Both the position numbers and the translations under genes were made by a program. Below the pieces are notes generated by a model. That model worked only from the letters and a program-made list of their open reading frames with translations, searched no databases and was not told the origin of the DNA. Shown here piece by piece: positions 1-12,566 of a stretch of DNA of 64,000 nucleotides (position 1 is its first letter; every line of letters begins with the position of its first letter). The stretch is taken from NCBI GenBank assembly GCA_036874045.1, contig JAZBRI010000011.1:12902501-12966500 (forward strand), given 5' to 3'. This DNA is from Cymodocea nodosa. Lineage: Eukaryota > Streptophyta > Magnoliopsida > Alismatales > Cymodoceaceae.

Positions 1-70
1 TATGTTGACAATCAAGCAGTGTTGCATTGTTCTTGCATGTAGCTTACATAAACAAACACTTTTTATGCAG

Positions 71-3000
71 GAAAATGATGATTTCATTGTGTCAATCTCC
101 ACCAAGTTTTTATCAGATAATAGGTACTCCGTTGGCATTCGAGCAGCTGCGTCTAGATTATTGTTGAGTGGGTCTTCAACTTGGATGGTCAGTTAATTGT
201 TCTTGCTTCTGATCTAGTTTGGTCGTGAATTTTTCACGTAGATATGCCTTTTCGATCATCCTTCTGTAGGTATTTGATGACACTGTGATTGAAAATGCAA
301 AAAATTGGGTAATGGAAGATTCCACTAGACCCTCAAAAAGTGAGAGTGTTACAAAGGATGAAATGGAAAGAAATACACCAACAGATTCTGAGATGCTGAA
401 AACATATGCCACTGGTATTCTTGCCATAACGTTGACTGGGTAAGTAGTATTACTACAACCTCTTGTTGCTCCCTCTCTCTTTCCATGTGTGTGTTTGTGT
501 TGTTATAGCTTTTATGTATGACAGTGGTGGCGAAATTGTGGAAGATATGTTAACTTCTGGTTTGTCAGCAAAACTTATGCGGTATCTACGATTATGGGTA
601 CTTGGAGATCCAAACACTAGCCACAAAGATGTTGCTTTACCTTCAGAAAGTAAGCACTCCTCTGGTACTGCTGTTGTTAGAGGAAGAGAAGATGGCAGGG
701 TAAGATTGCGGAATATTTTTGATGGCCCCAGAATAGGTGAGGAAGGATCCTTGGTTGATTTAAGTGCTGATAGAGATAGTGATAGAAGTATTTGTTCCAA
801 ACAGACATATCTGGACGGATCCTGGCAAAATGACATGTTATCTCTGGAATCTGAACTTGCAGATTCTTCTGAGGAAGCAGCTGGTGTCTACAATATAGTT
901 GGACATGCAGAGGAAATGGATGACTTGCACCAGCACAAGGGTATAAAATTAAAATATGATGATGAAGATGCTGATGAGAATGGTAGAGAAGAACTCTCCC
1001 GAAAAAGAGGTAACCGAGGATTGCCAAGGACTCGTGGGAAGGGAAGAATTGGTGAAGGTGCTGTAGATACTGAAGGAGTTATAATGTCTCCAGCCGTTGA
1101 GTTACAAATCAATAGCCAAGAACAAAACTCCAAGGATAGGATATTGGCAAAAACTGAAGATGCAAAAAGAGCCATAGATATGAAAATAATAACTGCATGC
1201 AAACCTGATGTTGATCATCCAACCACAGGAGAGAATGATGATCGTTTTTGTTGCACTGTGGGTTTGAGGGATATCTCTGATCTGGTAAAGAAAGCAGTGC
1301 TGGCTGCTGAAGCTGAAGCAAGTGTTGTTAATGCTCCTGTAGAGGCAATTAGAGCAGCAGGTGATGCAGCAGCTGAGCTTGTCAAGACCTCTGCGCTAGA
1401 AGTAAGACAATATGCTTTCAATTTCCACTTCTTGTATGTATTCGGGGTTTTTACAAACTCTTTTTCCTGCTTTTTCAGGCATGGAAAAGAACTAATGACT
1501 CAGAAGCTGCTGTTTTAGCTGCTTCTGAAGCTGCATCTACTGTTGTTGATGCTGCATTGGCTTCTGAATTATCACAGTATGCTACTATCTTCACCTATCA
1601 TTCATGAAATTGATTATTTGTGTGCACATATTTATTTTTGTGTATGGATAATGTCAGTTCAAACAAGGACTCAACAACAAACAAGGATTCAGCAGGATCT
1701 GTTGAAACCGAACCGGAAATGGATGAAGAGCCAGAAGATCTTTTCATTTTAGATTGTAAATCACTTGCTCAATTGAGAGAGAAGTACTGCATCCAGTGCC
1801 TTGAAATCTTAGGTGAATATGTTGAAGCCCTAGGCCCTGTTCTGCATGAAAAAGGTGTGGATGTCTGCCTTGCATTACTACAAAAGAGCTCTAATCACCA
1901 AGAACCCCACAATTTGGCTCTCCTTCCTGAAGTACTAAAGTTGATCTGTGCTTTAGCTGCCCATAGAAAATTTGCAGCATTGTTTGTTGATCGAGGAGGT
2001 ATTCAGAAGCTTCTTTCTGTGAAAAGAGATTCTCAGTCTTTCTTTGGACTTTCATCATGCTTATTTACGATTGGCTCACTTCAGGTAATACTTAATGTTT
2101 CAGATACATATTCTAGTGGACTTTCTTTGTTTAGAGTAATTTTTTTGGGCATGGTGAACTCACCAAAATCTTCCATTATTTGATTAATTGTGATGTAGGG
2201 GATTATGGAACGTGTTTGTGCCCTTCCATCTGATGTTGTTAACCAAGTGGTTGAATTGGCACTCCAGCTTCTTGATTGCTGCCAAGACCAAGCCAGAAAG
2301 AATGCAGCTATTTTTTTCTCTGCCGCATTTGTTTTTCGTGCAATCCTTGATTCTTTTGATGCACAGGATGGGTTACAAAAAATGCTCAGTGGTTTGCAGA
2401 CTGCTGCCTCTGTGAGATCAGGTGGTAACTCTGGAACACTGAACTTATCAAATACAGGTACTCAGAGTGATAGACCACCTTCGGAGGTTTTGACTGCTTC
2501 AGAAAAGCAGATTGCTTATCACACCTGTGTTGCATTGCGGCAGTATTTCAGAGCTCATCTTCTTTTGCTAGTTGATTCACTTCGCCTGAGTAAAAGCAAT
2601 CGAAGCTTAGCAAGGAGTAATGCTAGAGCAGCTTATAAACCACTTGATCTCAGCAATGAGGCTATGGATGCTGTATTTCTTCAAGTACAACGTGATAGGA
2701 AGTTTGGACCAATTTTTGCAAGAGCTCGCTGGCCTGCAGTTGATAAATTCTTGGCATTCAATGGTCATATCACTATGTTGGAATTGTGTCAGGTATGTTT
2801 TTTCTCAATAACCTTTAACTCTCTTTTGAATTTTCTTTCTCTGGGTTGGCCTTTACTGTGTTATTTTGATATTTGTGCTTTATATAGGCTCCAGTTGGTG
2901 AGCGCTACTTGCATGACTTGGCACAATATGCGTTGGGTGTTCTACATATCATTACACTTACGCTTTGTAGCCGTAAGCTTATAGTTAATGCTTCTCTAAG

Positions 3001-6000
3001 CAATGACCGTGTGGGTATGGCTGTTATTTTAGATGCTGCTAATGGTGCTGGATTTGTAGATCCTGAGGTACCTTTTCTGTCCTAATATCTTGTTGATGCC
3101 ATAATATTTTCCCTAGTAAAGATGTAATTCTTTTTGAGGCAGGTTATACATCCAGCACTAGAAATATTGGTTAATCTGGTCTGTCCTCCTCCTTCAATCA
3201 GCATCAAACCTGCTGTAACTGCCCAATCTCAGCAGCCTTCCTTCACCTCCTTGATTGGTCCTGGTACAGAAAACAGAGAGAGAAATTTAGAAAGGAATAT
3301 CTCTGACCGTTCTTTGCCTTCAGCCATGAGGATTGAACCGAGGGAACGTAATGGAGAATCCAACCTTATGGAAAGGGGCAGCACAACAGCACCCAGTGTA
3401 CCAGTACTAGCAAACAGTTCCCAAACATGCACTCCTATAGCATCACCTACTGTTTTGTCTGGGGTGGTTGGTGATCGTAGGATATCTTTGGGTGCTGGAG
3501 CAGGCTCTGCAGGGCTTGCAGCACAATTGGAACAAGGGTATCGTCAGGCAAGGGAGGCTGTCCGTGCCAACAATGGCATAAAGGTTCTCTTGCACTTGCT
3601 TCATCCACGTATGGTTACACCTCCTGGGGCTCTTGATCGCCTTCGTGCCCTTGCTTGCAGAGTTTTGCTTGGTCTGGCCAGAGACGATGCAATTGCCCAC
3701 ATACTAACCAAGCTTCAGGTAAAGGACTTTGTAGGCAACATTATTGATTAATTTAACTATTGTTCTCACTGTCCTGAAAGTTTATAGATCTTGATCTGGC
3801 CCTGTGAAACCATTGTGAATAAAAATTAGTACTACAGGTTTACTAGCAAGTGGGGATCTTAATATTACTGTCCTCTCTTTAGTGTTTATCATGCTTATCA
3901 AAGCGAGTACCTAGGCATCAAGGCATGGTCATGCCTTGGATGCTTGCTTTGCCCCCATCCTAAATCTATATAATATATGCTTGAAAAATTTAGAAAAGAT
4001 ATTAAAATGGGTTTAATTCTAGTCACAGTCTATGCGTACAAGATCCCTGGCTTACCATCTGTGTGCCTTGACGCCTTAATAACTATGGTGTTTATTTCTA
4101 GTCTACCTGACCTCTTCATCATTTGATCTATTATTTATTTACGAGGTCACCAATTCTGTACCTGGGATGTTCCAAACTTAACACATCTGGCTTAAAATGC
4201 AGGTTGGAAAGAAGCTATCGGAACTTATCCGTGATTCTGGAAGCCAATCTACTGGAGCTGAGCAAGGTCGTTGGCAATCCGAACTAGTGCAAGTGGCTAT
4301 TGAGTTGATTGCTGTAAGTAATATATTAAGTTAATTAAAGTTATTTTCACCCTTAACTTGCATGATCATTTCAAATTGATCCTTCTTGTGCATCAATATT
4401 TCTTTGTGATTTTGATGCTGTAGATTGTAACCAATTCTGGGCGGGCTAGCACACTAGTAGCAACTGATGCTGCTGCTCCCACATTAAGGCGCATTGAAAG
4501 AGCAGCAATAGCTGCTGCCACGCCAATATCTTATCATTCTAAGTATAACGTCCTTCCTTTTAAGATTTCTGCTATTTTCACTTTTTGCTGCATATAGTCT
4601 CACTAGGATGCATTATGGTTTTCAGAGAGCTTCTACTACTTATACACGAACATCTCCAGGCATCAGGCCTGACAACCACTGCTGCCCTACTACAGAAGGA
4701 GGCATCTTTGACACCATTGTCATCCTTGACTTCACAACAATCTCATCTCCATCAAACTTCTAATTTGGAGACACCATCGGTATCTATCCAATGGCCTTGT
4801 CGTTCATCTTCTGGCTTATTCATGGAGATGTCAAAGGCAAAACCACGGGAAGAGGATGTCTGTTCCAAAAATGATTCTGCTTTGGCTTGTTCGAGGAAGA
4901 AGCAATTATTATCGCCCAGTGGAACCTCTCAGGGGAAAAATTTTACTTCCTGTCATTCTTCTTCGACCATGAAGTTATGCCCTGCTGAACCAAGTGATAT
5001 GGAAACCCCAGTTCAGTTTGTTTTTAAGCCTGATAATGATGCAAATCACAATCAGTACAAGACTCCAATACTTCTTCCTATGAAACGGAAATTTATGGAA
5101 TGTAAGGAATCTTCATTACCCACAAAGCGACTTGCAATAGGGGAGAACTTTCAATCCTCAACTTGTCAGACGAAGGTTCCCCACAGAAGCATTCTAATGG
5201 ACACTTTAGGGCCAACACTAGGACAATCTTCAACTCCACGAGATGGTAATCGAGCACCATTGCTGCCTGACAGTTCAGAGGATCTCCTATTAAGTAGTAC
5301 TCCCATATCTGCAATGGCATCTGGCCTTGCGCAGGACCCCCAGACTGGAAATCAGGAAAGAATGACTCTTGATGCATTGGTTGTGCAGTATTTGAAGCAC
5401 CAACATCGTCAATGCCCAGCACCAATAACCACTCTACCTCCACTCTCTCTCCTTCATCCTCACGTTTGCCCAGAGCCAAGTCGCAATCTTGATGCACCTA
5501 TAAATGTTACAGCACGATTGAGTACTCGAGAGACTAGAAAGCATTACAGTGGTATTCATGCACATCGTAGAGATCGACAGCTTGTTTATAGCCGGTTCAG
5601 ATCATGGCGGACTTGCCGTGATGATGGCTCACTTTTAACATGTATTACTTTTCTTGGCAATGCATCTCGGTTTGCAACTGGAGTTCACTCTGGTGAACTC
5701 AAGGTTTTTGACTCAAACAGTGGGAATGTCTTGGAGAGTAACTTATCCCACCAATCGCCTGTTATGTTTATACAGTCTGCCTTTTCTGGGGATACTCAGC
5801 TAATTCTTTCCTCTGGATCTTATGATGTTAAGCTTTGGGATGCATCTTCAATATCTAGTGGCCCTTCACATTCATTTGAAGGGTGCAAGGCAGCTTGCTT
5901 TGGTCACTTAGGGACAACATTTGCTGCATTATCTTCAGAGACACCTCGTCGTGAGGTTCTTCTGTATGATATTCAAAAACTAGATGTAGAAGAGAAGTTT

Positions 6001-7180
6001 ATTGACAACACAGGTGTTGCAGGGCAGACACGTGGTCATGTTCAATCTCGTATACATTTTAGTCCACTTGATACAATGTTGTTGTGGAATGGCATCCTAT
6101 GGGATCGTCGATGCCCAAGGCCTGTGCATCATTTTGACCAGTTTACAGACTTTGGCGGTGGTGGATTTCATCCAGCTGGGAATGAGGTATCTGTGTTTTT
6201 CCTCTGTAGGTTGTCACCATGTCTCTCAAGTTTGAAGACGAAATCAAGCATAATAATTTATGTTTCAGTTTCTCACATTCTATTATGAATTATTTAAAGC
6301 AGAATTCTTGAATTCACACATTTTTCCTGTGAAGTAGCTCAGAAGAAAAGATCGATGTTCACTATTTTTTTACACCTTTTTTTAGTGATCAACATGCAAT
6401 TTTTAAAATTTTATCTAGAAAATGATCGTGTCTATATGATATTTTAATGATACATGCTATGCTTAATGTCTTATTGAATTTTCCTAGGTTATCATAAATT
6501 CGGAGGTCTGGGATCTTCGAAAATTCAAGCTCCTACGCAGTGTACCTTCCCTGGATCAGACAGTAATCAACTTCAATGCTGGTGGAGATGTCATATATGC
6601 CATTCTAAGGCGTAATGTTGACGATATAACCTCTGCAGTTCATACACGTCGCATTAGGCACCCTTTGTTTGCTGCATTCCGCACCATTGACGCAACAAGC
6701 TATTCTGATATTGCCACCATTCCTGTAGATCGATGTGTTCTTGGTTTGACTACCGAACCAAGTGACTCATGTGTGGGAGTTGTAGCTATGGATGACCATG
6801 ATAATTTGTTTTCCTCAGCTAGACTATATGAAATTGGCAGGAAGCGACCCACTGATGATGATTCAGACCCTGATGATGGTGTCGACTCTGATGAGGAGGA
6901 TGAGGATGAAGACGATTCAGAGGCAGCTGTGGAAGCTTTATTGGAATCTGATTTAGCTGGTGAGGGAGATAGTGAAGCTGATGACATGAGCAATGAAGAT
7001 GAAGTGGACAGTGGTGATGATCTAGATGATGATGCAGATTTTAACATTGATGATGTGGAGTTTGATGGCCAAGGAATACTTGAGATGGGAACTGATGGCG
7101 AGGATGACGATAGTGAGATTGTAGAGTCAATGAGCGATGATGAGGATGGGCATTTTGTGAATAATGGTTTTGGGCTTTAG
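71..7180 (+). CDS. DCAF1: DCAF1, substrate receptor of CUL4-DDB1 E3 ubiquitin ligase (5' end outside window)
   Basis: DCAF1 brings substrates to the nuclear CUL4-DDB1 ubiquitin ligase. Twelve exons keep phase: 71-187, 270-439, 525-1401, 1479-1576, 1658-2084, 2199-2792, 2888-3067, 3143-3718, 4203-4313, 4424-4542, 4626-6186 and 6488-7180, giving about 1,840 residues. Compared with the family (about 1,880 in Arabidopsis, from memory), only a short N-terminal piece should be missing. Armadillo-like helical sequence comes first. A LisH motif (ELLLLIHEHLQASGLTTTAA) opens the exon at 4626. WD40 repeats follow, with two WDxR DDB1-binding boxes: WDRR at 6100-6111 and WDLR at 6509-6520. The protein ends in a long Asp/Glu-rich tail, a family hallmark, closing at a TAG. 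Low-complexity Ser/Pro segments lie between the domains. The reading is intact. Identity is very likely. Confidence 0.96.
3895..4095. repeat. Possible decayed short interspersed or MITE-like repeat in a DCAF1 intron
   Basis: The 484-bp intron between the exons ending at 3718 and starting at 4203 holds a patch rich in 'aggcatcaaggcatgg' and 'gccttgacgccttaataac' motifs. Its two ends are partly inverted copies of each other around AGGC/GCCT blocks. Similar 'cgcctt-gataac' edges are common in dispersed plant repeats. I cannot assign a family. Confidence 0.3.
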
Positions 7181-7474
7181 AAGGTATTATTTGTTCATAT
7201 TTGCACCGCTGAGGATCTTGAGGAGGGTCTCTCTCATGGTAGAGCAGCGATAACCATTGTTCATGTGCCATTCCAAAGTGAGGAAGGAAACCAGGAAGGC
7301 GCAAAACGGTTGGCCCTCTTTGAACTTTGGGTGCCCTGTGATCGGTCCATCGAATCTGTTGCTGAAAGGAAATAACTGAAGGAAGTGGAGCAGTTTTTCA
7401 CAGTAGATACTGCATTTTGACATATTTGTATTTGTTTCCTTATTCTCCGTATCTTCAATTGAGGGGAACCTGTA

Positions 7475-7480
7475 AATAAA
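7475..7480 (+). other. Likely poly(A) signal of DCAF1
   Basis: A canonical AATAAA lies about 295 bases after the DCAF1 stop codon, in AT-rich sequence, which is a normal plant 3' UTR distance. No other full AATAAA occurs nearer the stop. Confidence 0.5.
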
Positions 7481-7510
7481 ATTCTCTATTCAGTTTTGAT
7501 ACATCTCTTG

Positions 7511-8288
7511 CAGCATTCTTATTTATACATCATAACCGTGCCTTACCATTTTATGTACTTTTTCACGTTAAATTCCATGGTATTTACGATGTCTTTCAAA
7601 AAATTACATTTTTATTAATTATATTTGTTTATTTTTAGATTTATTTTATATGTGCTTTTTTATGTTATTCTATGGTATTTATGATGTCTTTTAAAAAAGT
7701 TACATTTTCTTAATTGTATACCTTTTAAAAAATTCTTTGGGATTTACGATTCCTCGTCTGGTGGAGAGAGAGCGTGAGAGGAAGAGGTGTCGGAATGTTG
7801 TCGATGAGAAATGTTAAGAACATGTGTATTTTAAGGATTTAGCGTTTGAGTTGCAACTGCAATCACGCGATATTTTCATCTTCAGCCTAATTTGGAATGG
7901 TTGAAGAACACATCTGAGAAGAGCTAATTACCCTCGGTGCCACATCATTGCACGCACTCAATATATCTAATAGTGTATCTTAAAAAACAGAAACCATTGA
8001 TGCAGCTTCTCTTCCACACAGAGCGATGATGTACCCGACATCCGTCGTCTGATCGTTTCGTTTTGACTTCATGCTAACAATCAGTATATGCTGATTCTTG
8101 GTTGGATTAGGTTGTTTTTGATGATTGTTAGTTGGTTCTTTTCTCAATAAAATGTAATGTAAGCCTATGCCTAATAGCTGTTGCATGGCTGTGTGTCCCG
8201 GATTTTCTCACACACTCAGTGCTAGCTTATCAACCCATCCACCTAAATGAGTATGAACCAATAAAAAAAATCTTAAACACGAACCCTG
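7511..8288. other. Convergent intergenic stretch, no gene seen
   Basis: This lies between the 3' ends of DCAF1 and the minus-strand CCDC47-like gene. It is AT-rich, with a short repeated phrase near 7566-7600 and 7660-7700 (both contain 'atggtatttaygatgtcttt'). It presumably includes the 3' UTR of the minus-strand gene. I see no coding signal. Confidence 0.5.
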
Positions 8289-11200
8289 CTAACTTTTGGA
8301 AGCCTTTTTGGTTAGGCGAGCACGTTCCTTTTCTTCTTTCTTGCGAATTGCCTCGGCACTGATCTTGGTATCCACTTCCATCAGTCTTCTTTTCTCTCCC
8401 TTCTTCTGCAGAGCTTCTTGTCTTGCATTCTGCAGCTTCCTGTGTGCTTCCTGGGCTGCCTTTAGTCTAGCAGCTTCTGTTTTTGAGCGTGCCTGCGGTA
8501 GCCAAAAATGTAAGAATGCTCTAAACTTGGTTTCAGTTCATATAGGCAACCAAAGGACGGAAAATTTTAAGCTTTTGTTCTAGATGAAGTTGACCTGCGA
8601 GCTCAGCTTGTAACGACCAATCAAATCAATATAATAAGGAACGAGAGCCATCAATCCTGTAATGTCGCCCATTTTCTTGGTGTTGGGAAGGGCAAACTTG
8701 AACATTAGCATCTTCTTGTGAGAACCTTGGTGCTGATCTGAGAAGTGCAGTGAAATGAAACCCTTTCCCAAGTTTTCAAAGGCCTTCTCACCAAAAACCT
8801 GATAACAAACCAATATATGGATCAACATAGGATCGCCTCATGCCAAACAAAGATTATTTTTCCTTCAGTAATCTATGCCATTTTTGTGAAATTTTGACTT
8901 GACCCATATATTCCAGTGACAGCAAAGACAATGGCGTCATATTGATGAATGCAATACAATGAGAGCCAACAACAAAGAAACCACAGGGTTGGCCGCTATT
9001 CTTCCTTCCATTCTCTATCGAGAATTCATAACTCACAATCCCTTTTTTTCTTTCGACTTAATTATTTTAAATACAAAACCCTTATCTTAGATTTCACCCA
9101 TTTATAACTCAATCCAGTTTTCCTTCCATTTAGTTATTTAAAAGGAAATAATATTTATCTTGAAACTTACCCAATCCATACAACATCGTGCCTACGAGAT
9201 GTACAATAAGGCACATGCATTCCCTATATTTCTGAACTTTCAGTTGCATACAACAAAAACAGAAATAGATAAACTGTCACATATAATTATAATAAGCAAA
9301 AAAGACACAGTTAAGGCAAGAAAGCAGTAGTATAGCATACTAGGAAAGAAATTTAGATTGCCCAAATGAATGGCACATGGGTACAATCCTGAGCCATATG
9401 CCCATTTCAATATCAAGCATGGTATAGAACAACTAACTATATAATCTTAAAAGAACAATATTTGAAATAGATAAATGCAATGTACCTTGTTGCATGCAAT
9501 CACCAATGCATATCTTCCCTGCAAAGGCAGCATTCTCCTAAGCAGGACTTATTTTAAACTTCTTAATCCTAGAACCCAAACATTTCAGGCTTAACCATAG
9601 AACACGAGTAAAACAATGCATCTCATTACAATGTAGCAAACTCAAAAAACGAAAATAAACATACGATAACAAAACACTAAAATAGGGTGAACCTTGGTGC
9701 AACAGTTGCTCTATCATGGGTTTAAATTTTAAGTTTCTCCGTTATGGATACCAGACTATGTATAATTAGACCTTCTCTAGACTCCACATTAGTGTAAACC
9801 TTGAGCACTGGCCTCACATTTTTTATAACATTTTACTGAGACACATGGAGGTATTTTGATTCAAATGTTACACCAACGATATTATATACATCATTGAGTA
9901 TCAAACTCACCAGGATCAAATGCTATGAAATGCCCAAGATTTCTAGAGGAAGCATCATGCTGCTCAAGAGACATCTCAACAACACAAAACAATAGAGAAT
10001 TTTTCTGTTAGTTTTCACTAAATTCAACTTGAAGAGTATAATTTTTTTTGATTTAATAGTATATATTTTTAAATTTAGGAAAGTCATGTTCATCAAGAGA
10101 TGTTCTAGTCAAATATCATGCAAGAGTGAAATATAATGCACCAAGAATTCAACACTGACTAGAAGGATGCAGTATACTTTTCAAATAATTCTAGATCTTT
10201 GTGCTTGTATGACATGTTCATCTACAATATTTTATAATGGATGTGTTCTTTATGAGCCATAGCAATCACTTATGAATGAAAGACTCAATACAATGAAAAG
10301 AATATGAATCAAGTTCCCATCCAATGGTTATTATAATATTTACAGAATGAAATGGGTATGTATAAGTATGACAAAAATAGAAATTAAAATATATGCATCA
10401 TATGCTAATTTTTGAGTTAGTGTATTAGATTTTAATAACAGTTGCTAAATATGAATCACAAGTACGGAAATAAAGCATGATGAATCGAGTTCAACAACTG
10501 TGTCATATTTTTTTAGCAGGAGAGGATCCTTCTCATTTTCTGTATATTGGAAACTACTTTCACAAGGAATTTTCCACACAATGATAATTCCACATTTTTC
10601 ACCAAAAGCAAAAGGATTGAACTACAGTTCACTTGAGCAATTCTACCATGTGATTGATATTACTGAATTTCTTCAAAATCTCAATGGTAACATATTTTAT
10701 GAAGAATGATGCTTCCGTATTTGTCTATCGAACAACTTACTTTATCAGTGTCTCATTCACAAATGAAACCAATGTTTTTAGATCCTCACCTCGTCAGTGA
10801 AACTAAATGTGTCTCATCCAAAGCATCCACAATCTAATATGTTTAAGATAGATAGTCATGCACATAAAAATATTTGAATAACTATTATTCATCAAAATTT
10901 CACCAATTCCAACCTCTACAAGCACAGATTCTGACATGATGATAGTTCATATATTTAAGAAAAATAAAATTGAGATTGAATTCTGGCTGATAGAGCTTCT
11001 AGAGCCCATATCCTATATGCAGGAAGAAAATAAGCACTGGTGCACTGCTAGAAAAATGTTCATGACATTACTTTTCGGGGATAGGGAAAAAGGAACATTA
11101 ATTCTAGGGCAAAGTACCCTCAGCATGTTAAAAGTATCAATCCACTTTCTAGCCTACAGTGGGATAACATTATTGGTCTTCTAATCTATTAGGAGGGAAG

Positions 11201-12566
11201 GGATCTTAATTTGGACCTAGGCAAAAATGTTACCATTATAAATAAAAAAACACTTTCTGAGATCTATCATTTGACTGAAATCCTCCTAATACAGCTGCAG
11301 CATTGACATAATTCAGGAACTACCATATGATTTTGGATGACCTTTTTCAAGAGAGATTCAACAGTGGATAAAATTAGCTAAGCTCTATGGTATAAATCAT
11401 CGCTTTCACAAAGAATAACTACATCTTTAGTAGTTAAAATTGTTTATCTTCCTACCATTTGTTTAAATAATTGATTAAGATTAAAGGATTCTGGTACCCA
11501 TAAAAGTTAAGGAATTCTTAAGAATACCATAGACTCTCCCATAACATAGTCCAGAACATCAAAAATGAGGATAAAATTCGCAAAAAAAGACAACAAATAA
11601 TGGTCATACCTGATCAAGCACTACATCAGTCAGGAGATCCCCAGCCACCTCCTTCAACTCTGACAACACCACCACGTCCTCCGAAACCCATTTCCTCCTG
11701 GCAGGTGCCGTAGCAACTACTCCGGCAAACTTCCCCAAATCCCTCTCCTCCCTAAGAATCTCCTTCAAATTCGTCCTCCTTACCACTGCCAATTCCACCT
11801 GGTCCATGGCATCCTCGTCCATAACCACCTCGAAACAAATCCTGTCCTCCCTTGCAACCAACCAATCCACCATCCTCGCGATCAAATCATGCCTGCTCTT
11901 CAAGTCGATCGTCGCATACAATCCCAGGCAGAACCTTCTCCCACAAGCGTAGAACTTGAACGAGTCTTGCCGTTCCTTGAGCAGCAGCGGGGTGTTGTCA
12001 TTGTCGCCCATCCCCAGCAAGCTGAAGTTTTTGTCGAAGATTGAATCTCGGGTCGCGAATTTCTTCACCCAAGCGAGGGCGATTCCCTCATTCTCCTTCT
12101 TCCCAATGAAGTAGTTCACCACGAACGCCACGATAAACGCTACGCAGGAGATCTCGATCACATAAAGTTTGAGAGACAACAATTTTGGAAATTTATCGTC
12201 GCCGTCGTCGTCGACAACGGAATCGGAAAGAAGGTCGGATTCTGGTGTCGGATTGGGGTTTTCGGAGGGGAAGCCCTCGAACTCGTCCTCGTCCCATACC
12301 TCCTCCTCGACAGCGCGAGGAGGAGGAGGAGTGGAAGTGGGGGTGGAAATTTCTTGGGAGGTGCGTTGTCCGGAGTCGTAGATGCAAGGTGAGGTGGAGA
12401 GGTGGACGGGTTCTACTGGTGTGCCGTCGTCGATGTCGGATTCTTCCAAGTCGAATCCCTCGAAGTCAGCACCAGCAGTATGTACGATAAGGGGGAGGAG
12501 GAGGAGGACAAGGACGCCGGCGGCGGCGGCGGAACGGAAGCTCGAGGAGACGATGGATGCGGCCAT
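8289..12566 (-). CDS. CCDC47/At5g49945-like ER membrane protein (DUF1682)
   Basis: Three phase-0 exons, 12566-11610, 8798-8595 and 8492-8289, encode 454 residues, close to the plant family length. The chosen Met starts a signal peptide (MAAS..., hydrophobic core about residues 15-30), whereas the upstream in-frame Met at 12665 would hide it. An acidic lumenal segment rich in Asp, Glu and Pro follows, then one membrane span at about residues 132-154, and the cytosolic DUF1682 region. The last exon is a Lys/Arg/Glu/Ala coiled coil ending in KKASKS. In animals CCDC47 is an ER protein that binds ribosome-translocon complexes and helps insert multipass membrane proteins; the plant role is inferred from that. 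Exon 1 is GC-rich while the 2.8-kb first intron is AT-rich. The gene is divergent from TMEM18 and convergent with DCAF1. Confidence 0.92.
8799..11609 (-). other. Large first intron of the CCDC47-like gene, no gene seen
   Basis: This 2.8-kb AT-rich intron has a GTATGA donor on the minus strand at its high end and a CAG acceptor at its low end. I see no protein relic, RNA gene or clear terminal repeat in it. The short open frames at 10500-10709 and 10936-11184 resemble no protein I know. Confidence 0.6.

Noticed and set aside
4585-4625. Start codon before the LisH region as a separate gene
   Set aside because: This Met lies in an intron. The acceptor at 4625/4626 joins the LisH exon to the preceding DCAF1 exon in phase.
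6700-7047. Long serine-rich open frame on the minus strand opposite the end of DCAF1
   Set aside because: It is the mirror of the Asp/Glu-rich DCAF1 tail: GAT/GAG codons read in reverse give Ser and Leu. No independent evidence for a gene.
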